This document shows positions 12,201-23,042 of a stretch of 64,000 bases of DNA, piece after piece. The stretch lies in the NCBI GenBank assembly GCA_032716605.1, contig CM064580.1, forward strand, positions 30,548,684-30,612,683, written 5' to 3'. A program made the translations under genes and the position numbers. A model generated the notes under the pieces. It was not told the origin of the DNA. It did no database searches and worked only from the letters and a program-made list of their open reading frames with translations. Within the stretch, counting starts at the first letter, position 1. Each line of letters opens with the position of its first letter. Source of the DNA: Paralithodes platypus (lineage: Eukaryota > Arthropoda > Malacostraca > Decapoda > Lithodidae).

Positions 12201-13240
12201 CACGGATTGATGATTGTATTGACCAGATTGGCACAGCCAGTTGTATAAGTAAAATTTACCTTATCAAAGGATATTGGCAAGTACCTCTAACACCCAGAGC
12301 AAGGGAGATTTCATGTTTTGTGGTAAACAATCAAGCCTTCTGCTGTGAAGTAATGCCTTATGGCCTGAAAAACGCTCCAGCTACCTTTCAGCGCCTAATG
12401 AATCAGGAGACTGAAGGGGTACCTGGGTGTGTGGTGTACATTGACGATATCCTTCTTTTTTCCAAAACATGGGAAGAACATCTCAAACAAATCAGACTGC
12501 TTTTTGCTAACCTTGCTGAAGCAAATCTTGTAATGAACTTAAAAAAGTGCACTTTCATTAAGAGTACTGTCCAATATCTTGGATATATAGTAGGACATGG
12601 TCAGGTTGCACCTCCTCATGCTAAAGTAGAGTCAATTTATAATTTCCCAACACCTACCAATAAGACAGAAATCCAAAGATTCTTAGGGATGATTGGATAC
12701 TACAGGAGATTTATTTTAAATTTCTCAAGGTTAACAGCACCTTTAACAGATCTTCTCCGAAAGGATGTGAAGTTTGAGTGGTCCTCCGATTGTGAGGAGG
12801 CTTTCAGTGCTACTAAATACATTCTATCTAACTATCCTGTTCTCCGTGCCCCTGATTTCACCAGATCTTTCTCCCTAGCTGTTGATGCAAGTAATACTGG
12901 GGTCGGAGCCGTGTTACTCCAGGAGGATGACTGTAATGTATTGCATCCTGTTTGCTATTTTAGTAAAAAGTTAAATTCTGCTCAACGTAATTACTCTGTA
13001 ATAGAAAAGGAGCTGTTAGCATTGATTTTGTCACTCCAATACTTTAGTGTTTATATTCAATCTGCCCCTGGTTCCATTACTGTATATACTGACAATCACC
13101 CATTAAAGTTTTTGCACAAGTTCCAAAACAAGAATCAAAGACTGACCCGGTGGAGCTTGTTGCTGCAGGAGTACGCCTTAGATGTCAAACATATTAAGGG
13201 GGTCCAGAATGTGTTGGCAGATTGTCTGTCAAGAGTCTAA
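9207..13240 (+). pseudogene. Ty3/gypsy element B, gag-PR-INT-RT-RNaseH order
   Basis: The domains run in the order gag-PR-INT-RT-RH. They are: a capsid tail (LKELILLENF); a CCHC knuckle (CTYCGKRGHLAYQC, about 9568-9609); protease LRDTGS (about 9886-9903); integrase H2C2 (GHLGVRKT...CRVCHTCQ, 10650-10760); the integrase core with D at about 10849 and D at 11018; the integrase tail (FHINMLRPY, about 11624-11650); RT with YIDD at 12439-12450; and RNase H ending ADCLSR before TAA at 13238. Integrase lies upstream of RT, which is not the normal gypsy order but fits Gmr1-type elements. Defects include TAG at 10576, TGA at about 10609, a frameshift near 10930, TAA at 11021, K in place of the catalytic E (11127-11129), and Y in place of RT motif A Asp. 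The 5' LTR and gag N-terminus are absent. Confidence 0.9.
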
Positions 13241-13290
13241 AAATTTGTCATATACTTTCCTCCTCTTGACCTCTTTTCTAGCGGTGGAGG

Positions 13291-14746
13291 TGTAACATCC
13301 GTACCTACCGGATGTCATGTGACCAGACCAACCTGTTGAACATGACTTTACAATTGCTACCTCGTGGCAACTACTCAACCCGCTTACGTGACCAGAGAGA
13401 GAGAGGGAGAGAGCGGCCCGGCTTCCTTCAGCATTCTTCACATTCCTAAAGTTCCCGCCAAAACTTGCGTGAGAGGGGCGGGGCACCTGTAACGTGGTGA
13501 GCTTCTAACACTTGGTTGGCTACAACACACCTGCTTCTCACCTGTAATTGGTCGACGGGTTTCCTGACTTCTTACTGGTTCCGGCACCTGTTCCCTGCCT
13601 TCGGATTGGATCAGCTTGGTCCGGGATATGATATATAAGCCGGAAATTTGATAGTTAAAATTGGTACTTTCTTAGCTGGTGAGATGAGACAGACTTCAAA
13701 GGCTTGTATATTATTATGTGTTAAGTTGTGTCCCATAGTGACCTCTTACACGTTAGTTAGGGATTATTTTTGACTATTAATTAACCATAGGTATGTCGAA
13801 AACATACACTCATTTGATTTAAGATTTTGTGATTGGAGAAATCATATAGGTTGGATTGGAGAATCATATATGTTTAATTTAATTGGAGAGATATATATTT
13901 TGAATTACTGTTTAATTTTGGTGATTAGAATTAATGTTTGATTCAGAGATGATTTGTGATTGAATATTCTACTTTACTTATTAACAATTAACTAACTTGA
14001 TGTAAAGCTATTGTCATTCATAATTAATGATTAAGCTTTGTATAAGTTAAATACTTACCTGACTATTATTCGGAATAGGCATTGTAAAGGCCTAAGCCTA
14101 CTATACTTTAATTTGTACTTTACTGAAATCAGAACGTATGCAATACGATCCTGAAACTCTATCATAAGTTTCATTGCTTATTATTTTGATTAATTGTAAA
14201 ATAACATAATTACGTTTATAAATATAATTCCATTTTATATGTGACTTTGTAATATTTCCTTACCATTTTTATTTAGTCAAATGTCTTTCAGTAATAAGAA
14301 TTAACAAGATAAAATACTAAAGGGAGAATAATAATAAACTAAGAATAACGAGATAACATAGAAAGAATCAAACAATCTTTAAAGGGTTAACAAACTTAAA
14401 TAAATTATAAAAAGGTCTTAATACCTTGCTGATAATCCAGATTAATTGAGATATTCTAGTGACTTAAAACCCTTGCTTACATATTGAACTTTTAGTATTC
14501 GTAATAAATAGCCTATTTCATATTAAACAGTCAATGTAACTTTAAATAGTTTACTGATTAAATATAATTGAAGTGTATCAGAGTATAAAGGATAACTGTC
14601 CCAACAACTGAGGGAAAGCAAGTGACAACAGAACTAACTTTAATATTTTACGTTCTTTTGGCCTTCAGCTGTTTTGCTACACTTTCATATTAACTGTTTT
14701 GTCTTTATTCATTTAGTTAACCACTTCTAAATCAAGATACGTAACA
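13291..14746 (+). repeat. Probable 3' LTR of element B
   Basis: It begins TGTAACATCC directly after the purine-rich GCGGTGGAGG (13281-13290), about 50 bases past the RNase H stop. A candidate end is GTAACA at 14741-14746, giving TG...CA termini and 1.46 kb. Promoter-like elements include inverted CCAAT boxes near 13547 and 13603 and a TATATAAG at 13632-13639. No second copy exists in the window, so the 3' boundary is inferred. Confidence 0.55.
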
Positions 14747-15160
14747 ATATATATATATATATATATAATCACTAAGCTTTTGGAGAAGCAGACCAATTGC
14801 ATTTATGAGCTCACAAGAATGTTTAATAAAATTCCACTTACTATGATAAAATACAAATAAAGCGAATATAGTAAGATTTAAAGACTCATAAAATCTCAAT
14901 CATATATATTTTATTTTTATTACCTTTAGAATTGCCACCTAATAATTACGATCGATTTTATAACGGCAGTGTTCTAGAACATAAAGAATTTAAGTAAGAG
15001 TGTATTTTATCATAAGTTAATTATGACATTAAGATATGTGAATTATAAGCATAAATTCTATTTACATTGATAACAACTGCAATAATCTAGGTATATGCCA
15101 GGAGGGACTTCCTGGGGTCTCCAAATAAGGGTAGGGTAAATGGGCCTACATCATACAGAA
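14747..15160. other. AT-rich spacer with short (TA)n
   Basis: A short (TA)n run (14747-14767) is followed by AT-rich DNA with no recognisable coding or repeat structure. Confidence 0.4.
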
Positions 15161-15188
15161 AGTTCACCAGGTTTAAACGAAGGAGACA

Positions 15189-15960
15189 TGGCAGAGGCGG
15201 AAGCCCCACTGGAAAACCAGGCGGAGCAGGAGGTCGGCTTGGTAGAGGCAGCAGAAGACATAATTTTGGAGGAATATGGATAGCAGATACTAAGGTGTTG
15301 TTTTATCTACGGACAAATCAAAGTGAGAAAGTTGTTGCGAAAATGTAACGGCTGTTTTAGACCTGTTTATATAAGTTGTGTTAATTTGACGAAGAGGAGT
15401 TCAGGGGAAGATCCGAACTGGAAATGTTGGTTATGTCCAGGGCCCACTGCAGGGCCAAGTTGGGCAATGCCGGATGCCGACTTGATCCAACTTGTGACCA
15501 AATGTAAAGCGGAGATCTGGTTCTTTGCCCGGGTACTGAAAGGAGCCAGAATCCAAGCGGCAGAGGACCTTACAACCATTATAAAGCAGTCCTTAGAGCT
15601 CATGATACTCCTTGCATGGGCACAGCTCCTAGGTTTCTCTTATGGGGCCCTCCGAAAACTACCAAGAACCAACATACAAAACCATCTTCAGCTATCACTA
15701 GCCACCAGAGTGAAACGTCAAGTAGCACAATATATGGAGGCAAACAGGCTAGTAGAACCCCCTGAATGGCAACCGAATAGGGCCCAGAAGAAACAGGACA
15801 AGGAAGAGGAAGAAGCTGAACAGCTACAAAAGAGGGTTGCACCGAAGCTGGCTGATAGTGACATCAAAGGGGCCATCACACTGTTGTCATCTTCTGAAGG
15901 TTTTGCTGGGCATGGTGCGAAAGTTGTCGAAATAAGTCTCTCGAAGCATCTTTTTCTCAG
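15189..15960 (+). pseudogene. N-terminal fragment of a non-LTR retrotransposon ORF
   Basis: The frame starting at 15323 opens with a cysteine cluster (CNGCF...CVNL...CWLCPG) of PHD-like spacing. It continues with a basic/acidic region (RAQKKQDKEEEEAEQLQKR) and the block LADSDIKGAITLLSS, which resembles the conserved pre-RT segment seen in invertebrate LINE polyproteins. The reverse transcriptase itself is missing because a different repeat takes over near 15990. A host PHD protein is less likely given the context and the RT-linked block. Confidence 0.55.
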
Positions 15961-15989
15961 TCTTTGGAACCTCCAAAAAGCTTTGGAGG

Positions 15990-16570
15990 AGAGAAGCTGT
16001 CTTGTTTCCCTTGCTCTTCCGTGGAACAAAGGCAACTTCTCCCAGGTGCGAGATGGTGGACTTAGTGCCTTACTGCCCGGAGGAAGTCGGCTCCTTTGAA
16101 AGTGCTACCTGATTACGGCTGGCAGGTAGCTCAGGTGGCATGACGACACAAGTGACGAGGCTAAACCTCTGGCTGGCAGAGGACAGTGTATATAATTCGT
16201 TTTTTTATTCCGGGCCTCTCAAGGTTGTTTGCTTACCTCATCATTGATGTCTTTCTTGGTGACCTTGTTAATCTTGTTGTTGTGATAGATGTTGCAGGTG
16301 TCCGATTCAGAGATGCCAATTCTTCTCTTGTCCCATAGAGAATGGTAGATGATAGATTGGATTGGAGTCTCGGCATGGTTGTGAGTGTGGCAATGATCAT
16401 TGATCGACGGATGACAGGTGGCCTGAGGCGCCATGTCAAGTCATTGCCTGCAGATGCAAAAGTACATCTGGCTAAGCCTAGCCAACAAGGAGGCTTGGAT
16501 ACTTTACCTGCCTGGGTAATAACTGTGTTTGTTGGCGGGTAGTTTTGCGCATTATGTGTCATTGCGAGGG
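15990..16570 (-). repeat. Lower LTR-like copy of minus-strand element C
   Basis: This segment aligns, with many differences, to 18796-18866 plus 19506-19920. Shared blocks include GGCTGGCAGGTAGCTCA and CTTTCTTGGTGACCTT. It lies downstream, on the minus strand, of an integrase C-terminus, the position expected of a 3' LTR. Exact ends are uncertain, and similarity to the upper copy is clear only up to about 16350. Confidence 0.5.
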
Positions 16571-16639
16571 GGTCATGGGGAGTAGGGGGTGGGAGAAAGA
16601 TCTGAAGGTGGGAAAGGGGTAGGGGATGGCTTGGGGAAC

Positions 16640-17160
16640 AGGTTAGGTGAGGATTTTGCCTGGTTGTGGATGGAGTTTCTTTAGTTCAGGCTTGTCAAAA
16701 GACTCTAGGCGGTGAATGTGGTAGTTTCTGAGTATCTTGCGCTCCCTGTGATAGTCCACCTCGACTTGGAAAGGGTTGGGGATGTGGGTGATCTTGTGGG
16801 GCCCTATGAATTTGGGTTGGAGTTCTTCAGGGTAGGGCAGGTTAGCTATGAGTACCGTTTCATTTACTTTGAAGAGGTTTATCTTGGGGAGTCTATTCTC
16901 ACCTACTGTAGGTCCTGGTGGCTTAGGAGTTGAGCGAGGCAATTTTTGAGGTGAGCTAGGGCTGGGCTGGTAATTATGATGAGGGTGGGGGATGAGGCAA
17001 GATGGCAGACGGGTAGTAAGATAGGTGCCTGTCCAAATATGTGTTTGTAGGGAGAGATACCATCTTCTTGTGGTGTTGTATTTAGGCCCCACTGAATTAA
17101 GCGCAGCTGGCTGGGACAGTTTAGTGCTCTGACATGTTTAAAGAGATTGACAAGCACAGT
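16640..17160 (-). pseudogene. Retroelement integrase C-terminal fragment (element C)
   Basis: On the minus strand the frame ending at 17157 gives the end of an integrase core (LIQWGLNTTPQEDGISPY). A second frame carries the C-terminal domain (LFKVNETVLI..., FIGPHKITHI, NYHIHRLESF). The two frames need one frameshift near 17060. This matches LTR-retrotransposon integrase, gypsy-like by eye. No RT was found between here and the upper LTR. Confidence 0.75.
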
Positions 17161-17426
17161 TTCCCTCTGCCTACCTCACTGATACTAAAGTCTCTTGCTC
17201 TCTAGACCTAACAGGAGGATGGAGGTTAACTGAGAGCAGTATTGCCAAGGATTTCATTCAGCGTGCCACTAACAAAATTAAATGTAGCCAAATTTATACG
17301 CAATTGATTTCTAAAGTATCCAATATGCTAATCGCGTATCCATGCATGCAGGGATATCCTTCCTGAATATGCGATTCGATTATCCAAGCGTGAGAGGGCT
17401 AATTTTCCAGTAAATTGTTATATATT

Positions 17427-17800
17427 TACCAGCAAAGGTAGAGTCATATTTGAGGTATTAACTCGAGGACTGTGACAAGCCACACTTGAGGCTTTGCTGG
17501 AAGACAACAAGCCACACTTGAGGCACGGTATTAAACACTTACAAAAAACATGCCAGTGGCGGGAAATTATGTGACAATGGCAACTCTCCATACCACCACC
17601 TCCTCTCCTAATCTTCCCTCTATCTCCCTCCCTCCCTCCCTCCTTCTACTCCCCCCCTCCCTCCCTCTTATTCCCCCTCCTTTTCTCCTTCTACTTTCTC
17701 CCTCCCCCACTCCCTCTACTATTTCCTTCCTCCTCAAATAGCTTTCCCCTCCTTCAATTCCCCTTTCCATCCTTGTATCACCACCCCTCCCTCACACACA
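17427..17800. other. Low-complexity region with CCCTCC polypyrimidine tract
   Basis: A short near-repeat (CACTTGAGGC twice, near 17485 and 17515) is followed by an asymmetric C/T tract (about 17585-17760) of CCCTCC and CCTTC words. On the minus strand it is G-rich with several GGG runs, so quadruplex or triplex formation is possible. No gene is seen. Confidence 0.55.
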
Positions 17801-18289
17801 CAGTGTATATAGCGATAGAAATCCTCATTGTGCCTTGAGGCAGCAGACAGAGCGAGAATGTGTCGCTGTTCACGGGAGACCAGATAACCTCTCCCTAGGC
17901 AAAAAAATGGTTTGCACAGTGAAATGTTGATGTTTATCACTATTTTGTTGCCTCTCATTCTTCACATATGACTTATACTTGAAAACTGTCTTCATGTGTA
18001 ACTATAATACTGTTCTATAGGGGAGATATATCCATTTAATTCATAATTTTACCAATTACCTGCCACATAGGCAACATAGCCCCTCCACCACCTCACATGT
18101 TCCTTGGGTTGAGGGCATAATTTTTACTGGTAAGGTAGCACAGACAGTGTATTGTATGTAAATATAATAGGTCTGGTAACTAGAAGGGGCCTTTTAGTAA
18201 AGGTCAGTTATTACTCTACTTATTTAGCCAAAGTTAATATGTTTCACTAGCATGGTAGGAATTCGATCGGCAGGGATGGTTGAGGCGGT

Positions 18290-18735
18290 GATAGGGGAGA
18301 AGGGTAAGGTAGTTGTCCTTAGCTCTGCAGGAAGGCTCAGGCATAGGGCGGCTTGGTTGGAGTATCATGGGAGGCGGCTCCTCTTGTTATCTCGCCTGTG
18401 TCTGGGTCGATCTTGGGAAGTATTAAGTTGCCTCTTAGAAGAACAATGGCGGTCTTGGGAAACATTGCGGGTCGAGTCTTGGGGAAAAAACGCTAGTCGA
18501 GATTTGGGAAGCATTCTGCAGGTATTTGGAATCACCTGCATGGCCTTTCGGGGTGACTGGCTGTCTTGGGAAGCACAGCAGGGCATACCTTGGGTAGCAT
18601 ACTGGTGGCTTTTGGAAGTGCTGTGACAGTCTTGGTATGCACTGCGGGTTGAGTCTTGTGATTCACTCTTCAGGCCTTGGGAAGAACTGATGATTATGGG
18701 AGGTACCTTTCTATCAGCTTTTGGAAGTGCCTAGG
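18290..18735 (+). repeat. Degenerate minisatellite, TCTTGGGAAGCA-type unit
   Basis: The words CTTGGGAA, CTTGGGTA and CTTTGGAAGT recur roughly every 26-32 bases about a dozen times, interspersed with GCGGGTCGAG-like words. The open frame over it (18252-18626) is an accident of the repeat and shows no domain. Confidence 0.55.
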
Positions 18736-18795
18736 AGCTTTGAAGGTGAAAATCTACTGAATAATCCCATTACCCGATAGTCATTGTTATTTTTC

Positions 18796-19920
18796 TTGTG
18801 TTCCCCTTGCTCTTCTTCTGTTTTCATGGAACAAGGGTAACTTGTCTCAAGTGTAAGGCAGTGGACTTAACTCATAAACTGCGAAGCCATGGTAGTTCAA
18901 ACTTTACCGCCAAGCGAAGCTATTTGATTCTATTCTGACGAAAATTGTCATAATTATGTAACATGTATAATTATTACTTATCCATATGCGACTATATTGC
19001 TTTTAATATGAACATATGAACATTTAAGAGAAATAAAAGAAGTGGGAATAACATTTGGGAGTGAAAAGACGTATTATTGCCACAAGGTTGTATCATGAGG
19101 CGAGAGCAGGGTGGGCATATATGTTCCCTCTACAAGCTTTCGATCGATACTGATGAGTCTGAGTATATGTCTCTGTGTTGCAAGGATCTCTAGCTGCCTC
19201 AGCCGTGTTAAAGAGACCTGGAGGGGGAATTTCCCACCAAAAATTACCCGAAAAAAGGGTGAATAAGACGAAAAATAGCTGAAAATTGAGGATGGGGCAA
19301 AAGGAGGGGAAGGGGGGGGGGAGACATATGCAGGAGTGGTAGCAAGTAATGGAGGGGAATTATCTCACCTAATCACAAATTGCTTTGTTTTGAGTGCCAC
19401 TGGGGTGTTTTCTAATTTTGTTTTTTTTATGTTCTGGATCTATTGAGGACGGTCGCAGTGCACCAGAAAAACCTCTATTGAGGACGGTCCCCGTTTTGGG
19501 GTTAATGCCATTCTGCCCGGAAATAGTTGGCTCCTTTGAAGATGCTACCTGAGCGCGGCTGGCAGGTAGCTCACGTGGCGTGATGTCATGAGGGGCGGAG
19601 CTAACCCACTGGCTGGTGTAGAGGGTACTGTTCTATTTCGCTTCTTGATTCCTGGCATCTCTAAGTTGTTTACTCTCCTCGAAATGTATGCCTTTCTTGG
19701 TGACCTTATTGATGTTGTCGTTGTAATGGCAGGTGTTTGATTTGGAGATGCTAGTTTCTGCAAGATAGAGTGCGAGGTAGAAATCTTCTTTTTGTCCCAT
19801 AATGAATGGTGCATAGTACGCATCTCTATGTTCTTTCCCACTGGATGGCGACCATAAGGAAGCTATCCTCGTTGTTGTAGCTGTTGTGGGCATTGTGGTT
19901 TCAAGGATGCGGGCATCACA
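18796..19920 (-). repeat. Upper LTR-like copy of element C, interrupted by a MITE
   Basis: Read on the minus strand it starts TGTGATGCC at 19920 and aligns to 15990-16570 in two blocks. The break between the blocks falls exactly at the two TTAA copies that bound the MITE 18867-19505. The lower copy shows the corresponding unoccupied site as TTAG near 16052. Confidence 0.55.
18867..19505. mobile_element. TTAA-flanked MITE (family M2), copy 1, 639 bp
   Basis: TTAA is present at both ends. The right end has two direct repeats of TTGAGGACGGTC just inside. It shares internal blocks (TTACTTATCCATATGCG, an AATATGAA region, a TATTGCC region) with 20598-21223. Terminal inverted similarity is weak (TTAACTC against TTAACCCC). 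No ORF. It is inferred to be piggyBac-type, non-autonomous. Confidence 0.75.
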
Positions 19921-19924
19921 CTAA

Positions 19925-20280
19925 GACCACACAGAGTTAAGATCATATGAAGATGAGGTAATTTTAGGCTGAGACCTAATAGACCTTAAACCACATTGAG
20001 TTGACAATACATAAAACTGGTAATTTTTAGCTGTGCCTGCATAGAGTTTGTGACCACATATATCTGAGACCACATAGAGGTAAGACCTTATAAAACTGAA
20101 ACCACAGAGTTGAGACCACATAGAGCTAGACCATGTATATTTGAGACAACCTAGAGGTGAGACCACGTAGAAGTGAGACCACATAAAAGTGAGACCATTT
20201 AAAAGTTAAACCAAATAGAGCTGAGACCAAATATACTAAAACTATGTAAAATTGAAATTGAGAGCATATATAGCCAAGAC
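19925..20280 (+). repeat. Degenerate minisatellite, GAGACCACATAGAG unit
   Basis: GAGACCACATAGAG and close variants (GAGACCACGTAGAA, GAGACCATTTAAAA, TGACCACATATAT) recur about 14 times at roughly 16-22 base spacing. Frames through it are repeat artefacts. Confidence 0.75.
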
Positions 20281-20597
20281 CGTGAATTGTATTGAGCGTA
20301 GCAATCTCATACCCTGGACCCCACCTCTCATTGGCCTCAGTACGAGATGAGTTAATGTTATACAACCATCCATTGACCATTTGTATATCATGGCAGCATC
20401 ACATATCATCTCATTGATTCTCTAAGCTTATTCAATACTACTCTGATGTTCTTTATTTAATTGTAACCTGAATATACTTATACGATAGGTTGCAATAAAA
20501 CATATTAGGTTTGGATATGCTAGTTTATTCCAAGTTAACTGGCATAATTTTTGCCATATGTACAATGGCCTGCTGTACTAAATGGTATAAATAGTAT

Positions 20598-21223
20598 TTA
20601 ACCTATCCGTGGCGAGACTCCGATTCATTAAACGTTGTGTGGGGCGAAACTATTGCATTAATTTCTGACTAAAATCGTCATTATCCGATAAATATCGTTA
20701 TTACTTATTCATATGCGCCTATTTTATGTTTAATATGAAGATAGTTACATGTTACAACAATAAAACAAGTTGGAATAGTATTTGGGGGGTGACAAACACG
20801 AAATATTGCCGAGCGGTTCATTCATGGAGTTGACAGAGAGCGAAACTGCACCCTCCCTTCACGAGCTCTCGAGCGAGACTGGAGGCAGTGCGGGCTAGTC
20901 TCTCTCTCTCTCCTCCCTCCACACCCCTCCCTTTTGACCTTGAAACCGGGTAGTGAGTTTTGGCGCCATAAATAAACCGATAATCACAGGAATAAGATAA
21001 AAATAGGTGATAATTGAGGGGAGGGGGGGGAGGGGGAATTTGGACACATGTGAAGGAGTGATAGGATGCATGGAGATGAATTATCTCACATATTTACACA
21101 TTTCTTTGTTTTGAGTGACAGTGGGATGTTTGGAAAGGCTTTTTTTAGGCCATATCTCATATGAGGACGCTCGCCCTCCTAGGGTTCAGATTCATATGAG
21201 GACGCTCGCCGTTCTTGGGTTAA
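20598..21223. mobile_element. TTAA-flanked MITE (family M2), copy 2, 626 bp
   Basis: It begins TTAACCTATCCGTGGCGAG and ends, reverse-complemented, TTAACCCAAGAACGGCGAG. Two direct copies of CATATGAGGACGCTCGCC lie just inside the right end. Internal sequence matches copy 1. It also carries a CTCTCTCC tract and a G-run near 21020. Confidence 0.8.
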
Positions 21224-21647
21224 CAATGTTGACTTGTTGGTAATATACTTTGAAACATTCACTTGAACCATGTACCCTGAGTCAGTGCTCTCCCTCACTA
21301 GTTGGTCACTTATGCCCCTTTCCCACTGATGCGATTTCATACGATTTTCGTCGCCGAGGACGTAGTTTTGTCAATTCGCAACAAATTTGTGCGACGTCAA
21401 CGATATTGACCGTTAAAAACCGTTGACAAGTTTACACTCGGCGACGATGTCGCCGATGGATACGACGTAATCGGCGACATTATGCGACGTCATCGGCAAA
21501 TTGAGTGATGGTTCGCCGATGACCTCGGCGAGAACTGTCACATTTGAATAAAATATTGCGAAATAATGGGAAGGATGAACGAATCCTCGGCGTATGTTCT
21601 GCGACGTCTTCGGCGAATTAAGCGATACCCAACCCATCTCGTCGAAA

Positions 21648-21900
21648 ATGTACAAATTTATCTTGAAGGGGGGTCTAGAGTTTTTTGTTTTAAGTTTGAT
21701 GGAGGTCTAGTGAGGAAACTAAGAAATAAAGGAATGAATGACCAAACAAACGGTCCGTTTCCCCTTAAGGGGAGATGGTCGTAATATTTGCTCATTTATA
21801 TATTTGTTTATGATTTATTTAGTTTCATCCCTAGACCTCCATCAAGCATATAAAGCACCCCCCAACACCCTCCTTCAAGATTAATTTGTAAATTTTTCGA
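21648..21900. repeat. Fold-back inside the 1.73 kb transposon
   Basis: A left arm of about 78 bases (from TACAAATTTATCTTGAAGG) is mirrored by a right arm ending CTTCAAGATTAATTTGTAAA. The centre near 21772 is GTTTCCCCTTAAGGGGAG. It is either an older insertion or part of the transposon. Confidence 0.65.
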
Positions 21901-22187
21901 TAGAAAAATATCCTGGCCGAAGGCCGGTTCCTCAAAGGCTCGCTATCGCTAGCCAGGAAAAACTCGAAGCCTAAATGACACGAAGTCTTATTATTGACAA
22001 CGGAATGGGGCGAAATTTCTTAAAATCGCCAAACTAATGGGCCAAACGTCATAAAATATAAAAACTAATGGGGTTAACCATGAGGAAGAAAGGGGACCAG
22101 AAAAACGACCCATCTCCCCTTAATTCGGAGATTGGCAATGTCCTTGCCGTATGTTTACGTTACGGCTTAATTGAGCCCACCTCGTTT

Positions 22188-22545
22188 TTTTTTTTTTCTC
22201 TTTCTCTCCCTCTATCTTTGCCTTGTATCCGTTCGGCCCCATTCAGCCTACAGTTTTAAGACGTTTACCCCCATCCAGGTTTCAATATTTTCCTGGTGAG
22301 CGGTAGCGAGCCAACATATATTTATTTTTGTTTTGAGAGCAAGCTAAATTTGTAAATTTTTTGATTGAAAAATGTCTCCGGCGAAGCCTGATTTCTCCAT
22401 ACAATGCTGGCTCGCTATCGCTCGCCAAGAAGATATTGATACATGGATGGGAATAAATGTCTTAAAACAGTTGGCTGAATGGGGCCAAATGGATACAAGC
22501 AAGAGAAAAACAGAGAAGGAGAGAAAGAGAAGAAAAAAAACAGGT
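22188..22545. repeat. Second inverted repeat inside the 1.73 kb transposon
   Basis: About 130-base arms (22188-22315 and 22410-22545) are imperfect reverse complements around a spacer of roughly 95 bases. Matching blocks include GAGCGGTAGCGAGCC against GGCTCGCTATCGCTCG. The right arm is also a direct relative of 21887-21960. Confidence 0.65.
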
Positions 22546-23042
22546 GAACCCCCTTACGAGAAGTGCATAGAAAAAAGGGTTGACAGGTTCACTATAGGCC
22601 TAATCCTTTTTTTTTACCCACCTCGCCGAAGGTGCTCTTTGGCCACGGCGAGGTGTTTTCCGAGCCTTCATCTACGTCGCACAGCCCTTCGCATGCCTCT
22701 GCGAAGTATACCCGTGGCGGGTATACTCTCGGCGACGCTTTTTTTTCGTCCGACACCCTCGTTGATGTCTCGCCGATGTCGCCGAGGATCTCCGAGGGCC
22801 TCGCCGATCCCTCGGCAAGGTTCGACGATGCTTGCGAGGGTTCGGACCCCTGGCAAGTCCTCGTCCCAAATTTTGAACAATCCGAACATTTGTGATGACC
22901 CGCGAGGGCCCTTGCGAGGCCTTGCGAGTCAAACGATTATCATGCCAGGGTTCAAGATTTTGTTGCGACATGTCACGAATGTGCCCATTTCTTGGTGTCT
23001 GCGATGAAAATCGTATGAAATCGCATCAGTGGGAAAGGGGCA

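Larger units (their letters stand above)
21313..23042. mobile_element. DNA transposon, 1.73 kb, 42-bp terminal inverted repeats
   Basis: The left end TGCCCCTTTCCCACTGATG and the following bases to 21354 are repeated in inverse orientation at 23001-23042 with one mismatch. The flanking trinucleotides are TTA and CTA, so a 3-bp TWA-type duplication (as in PIF/Harbinger) is possible but not exact. Subterminal regions (21340-21650, 22620-22990) are packed with CGCCGA/TCGGCG words in both orientations. No transposase is recognisable; open frames such as 22372-23007 follow the repeats. The element is non-autonomous and its superfamily is undecided. Confidence 0.8.

Noticed and set aside
15323..16099. 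A host PHD-finger gene
   Set aside because: The cysteine cluster is followed by a LINE-type pre-RT block, there are no exons or partner domains, and the frame runs into an LTR-like repeat.
17567..17770. Arg/Glu/Gly-rich protein on the minus strand
   Set aside because: It is produced by the CCCTCC polypyrimidine tract.
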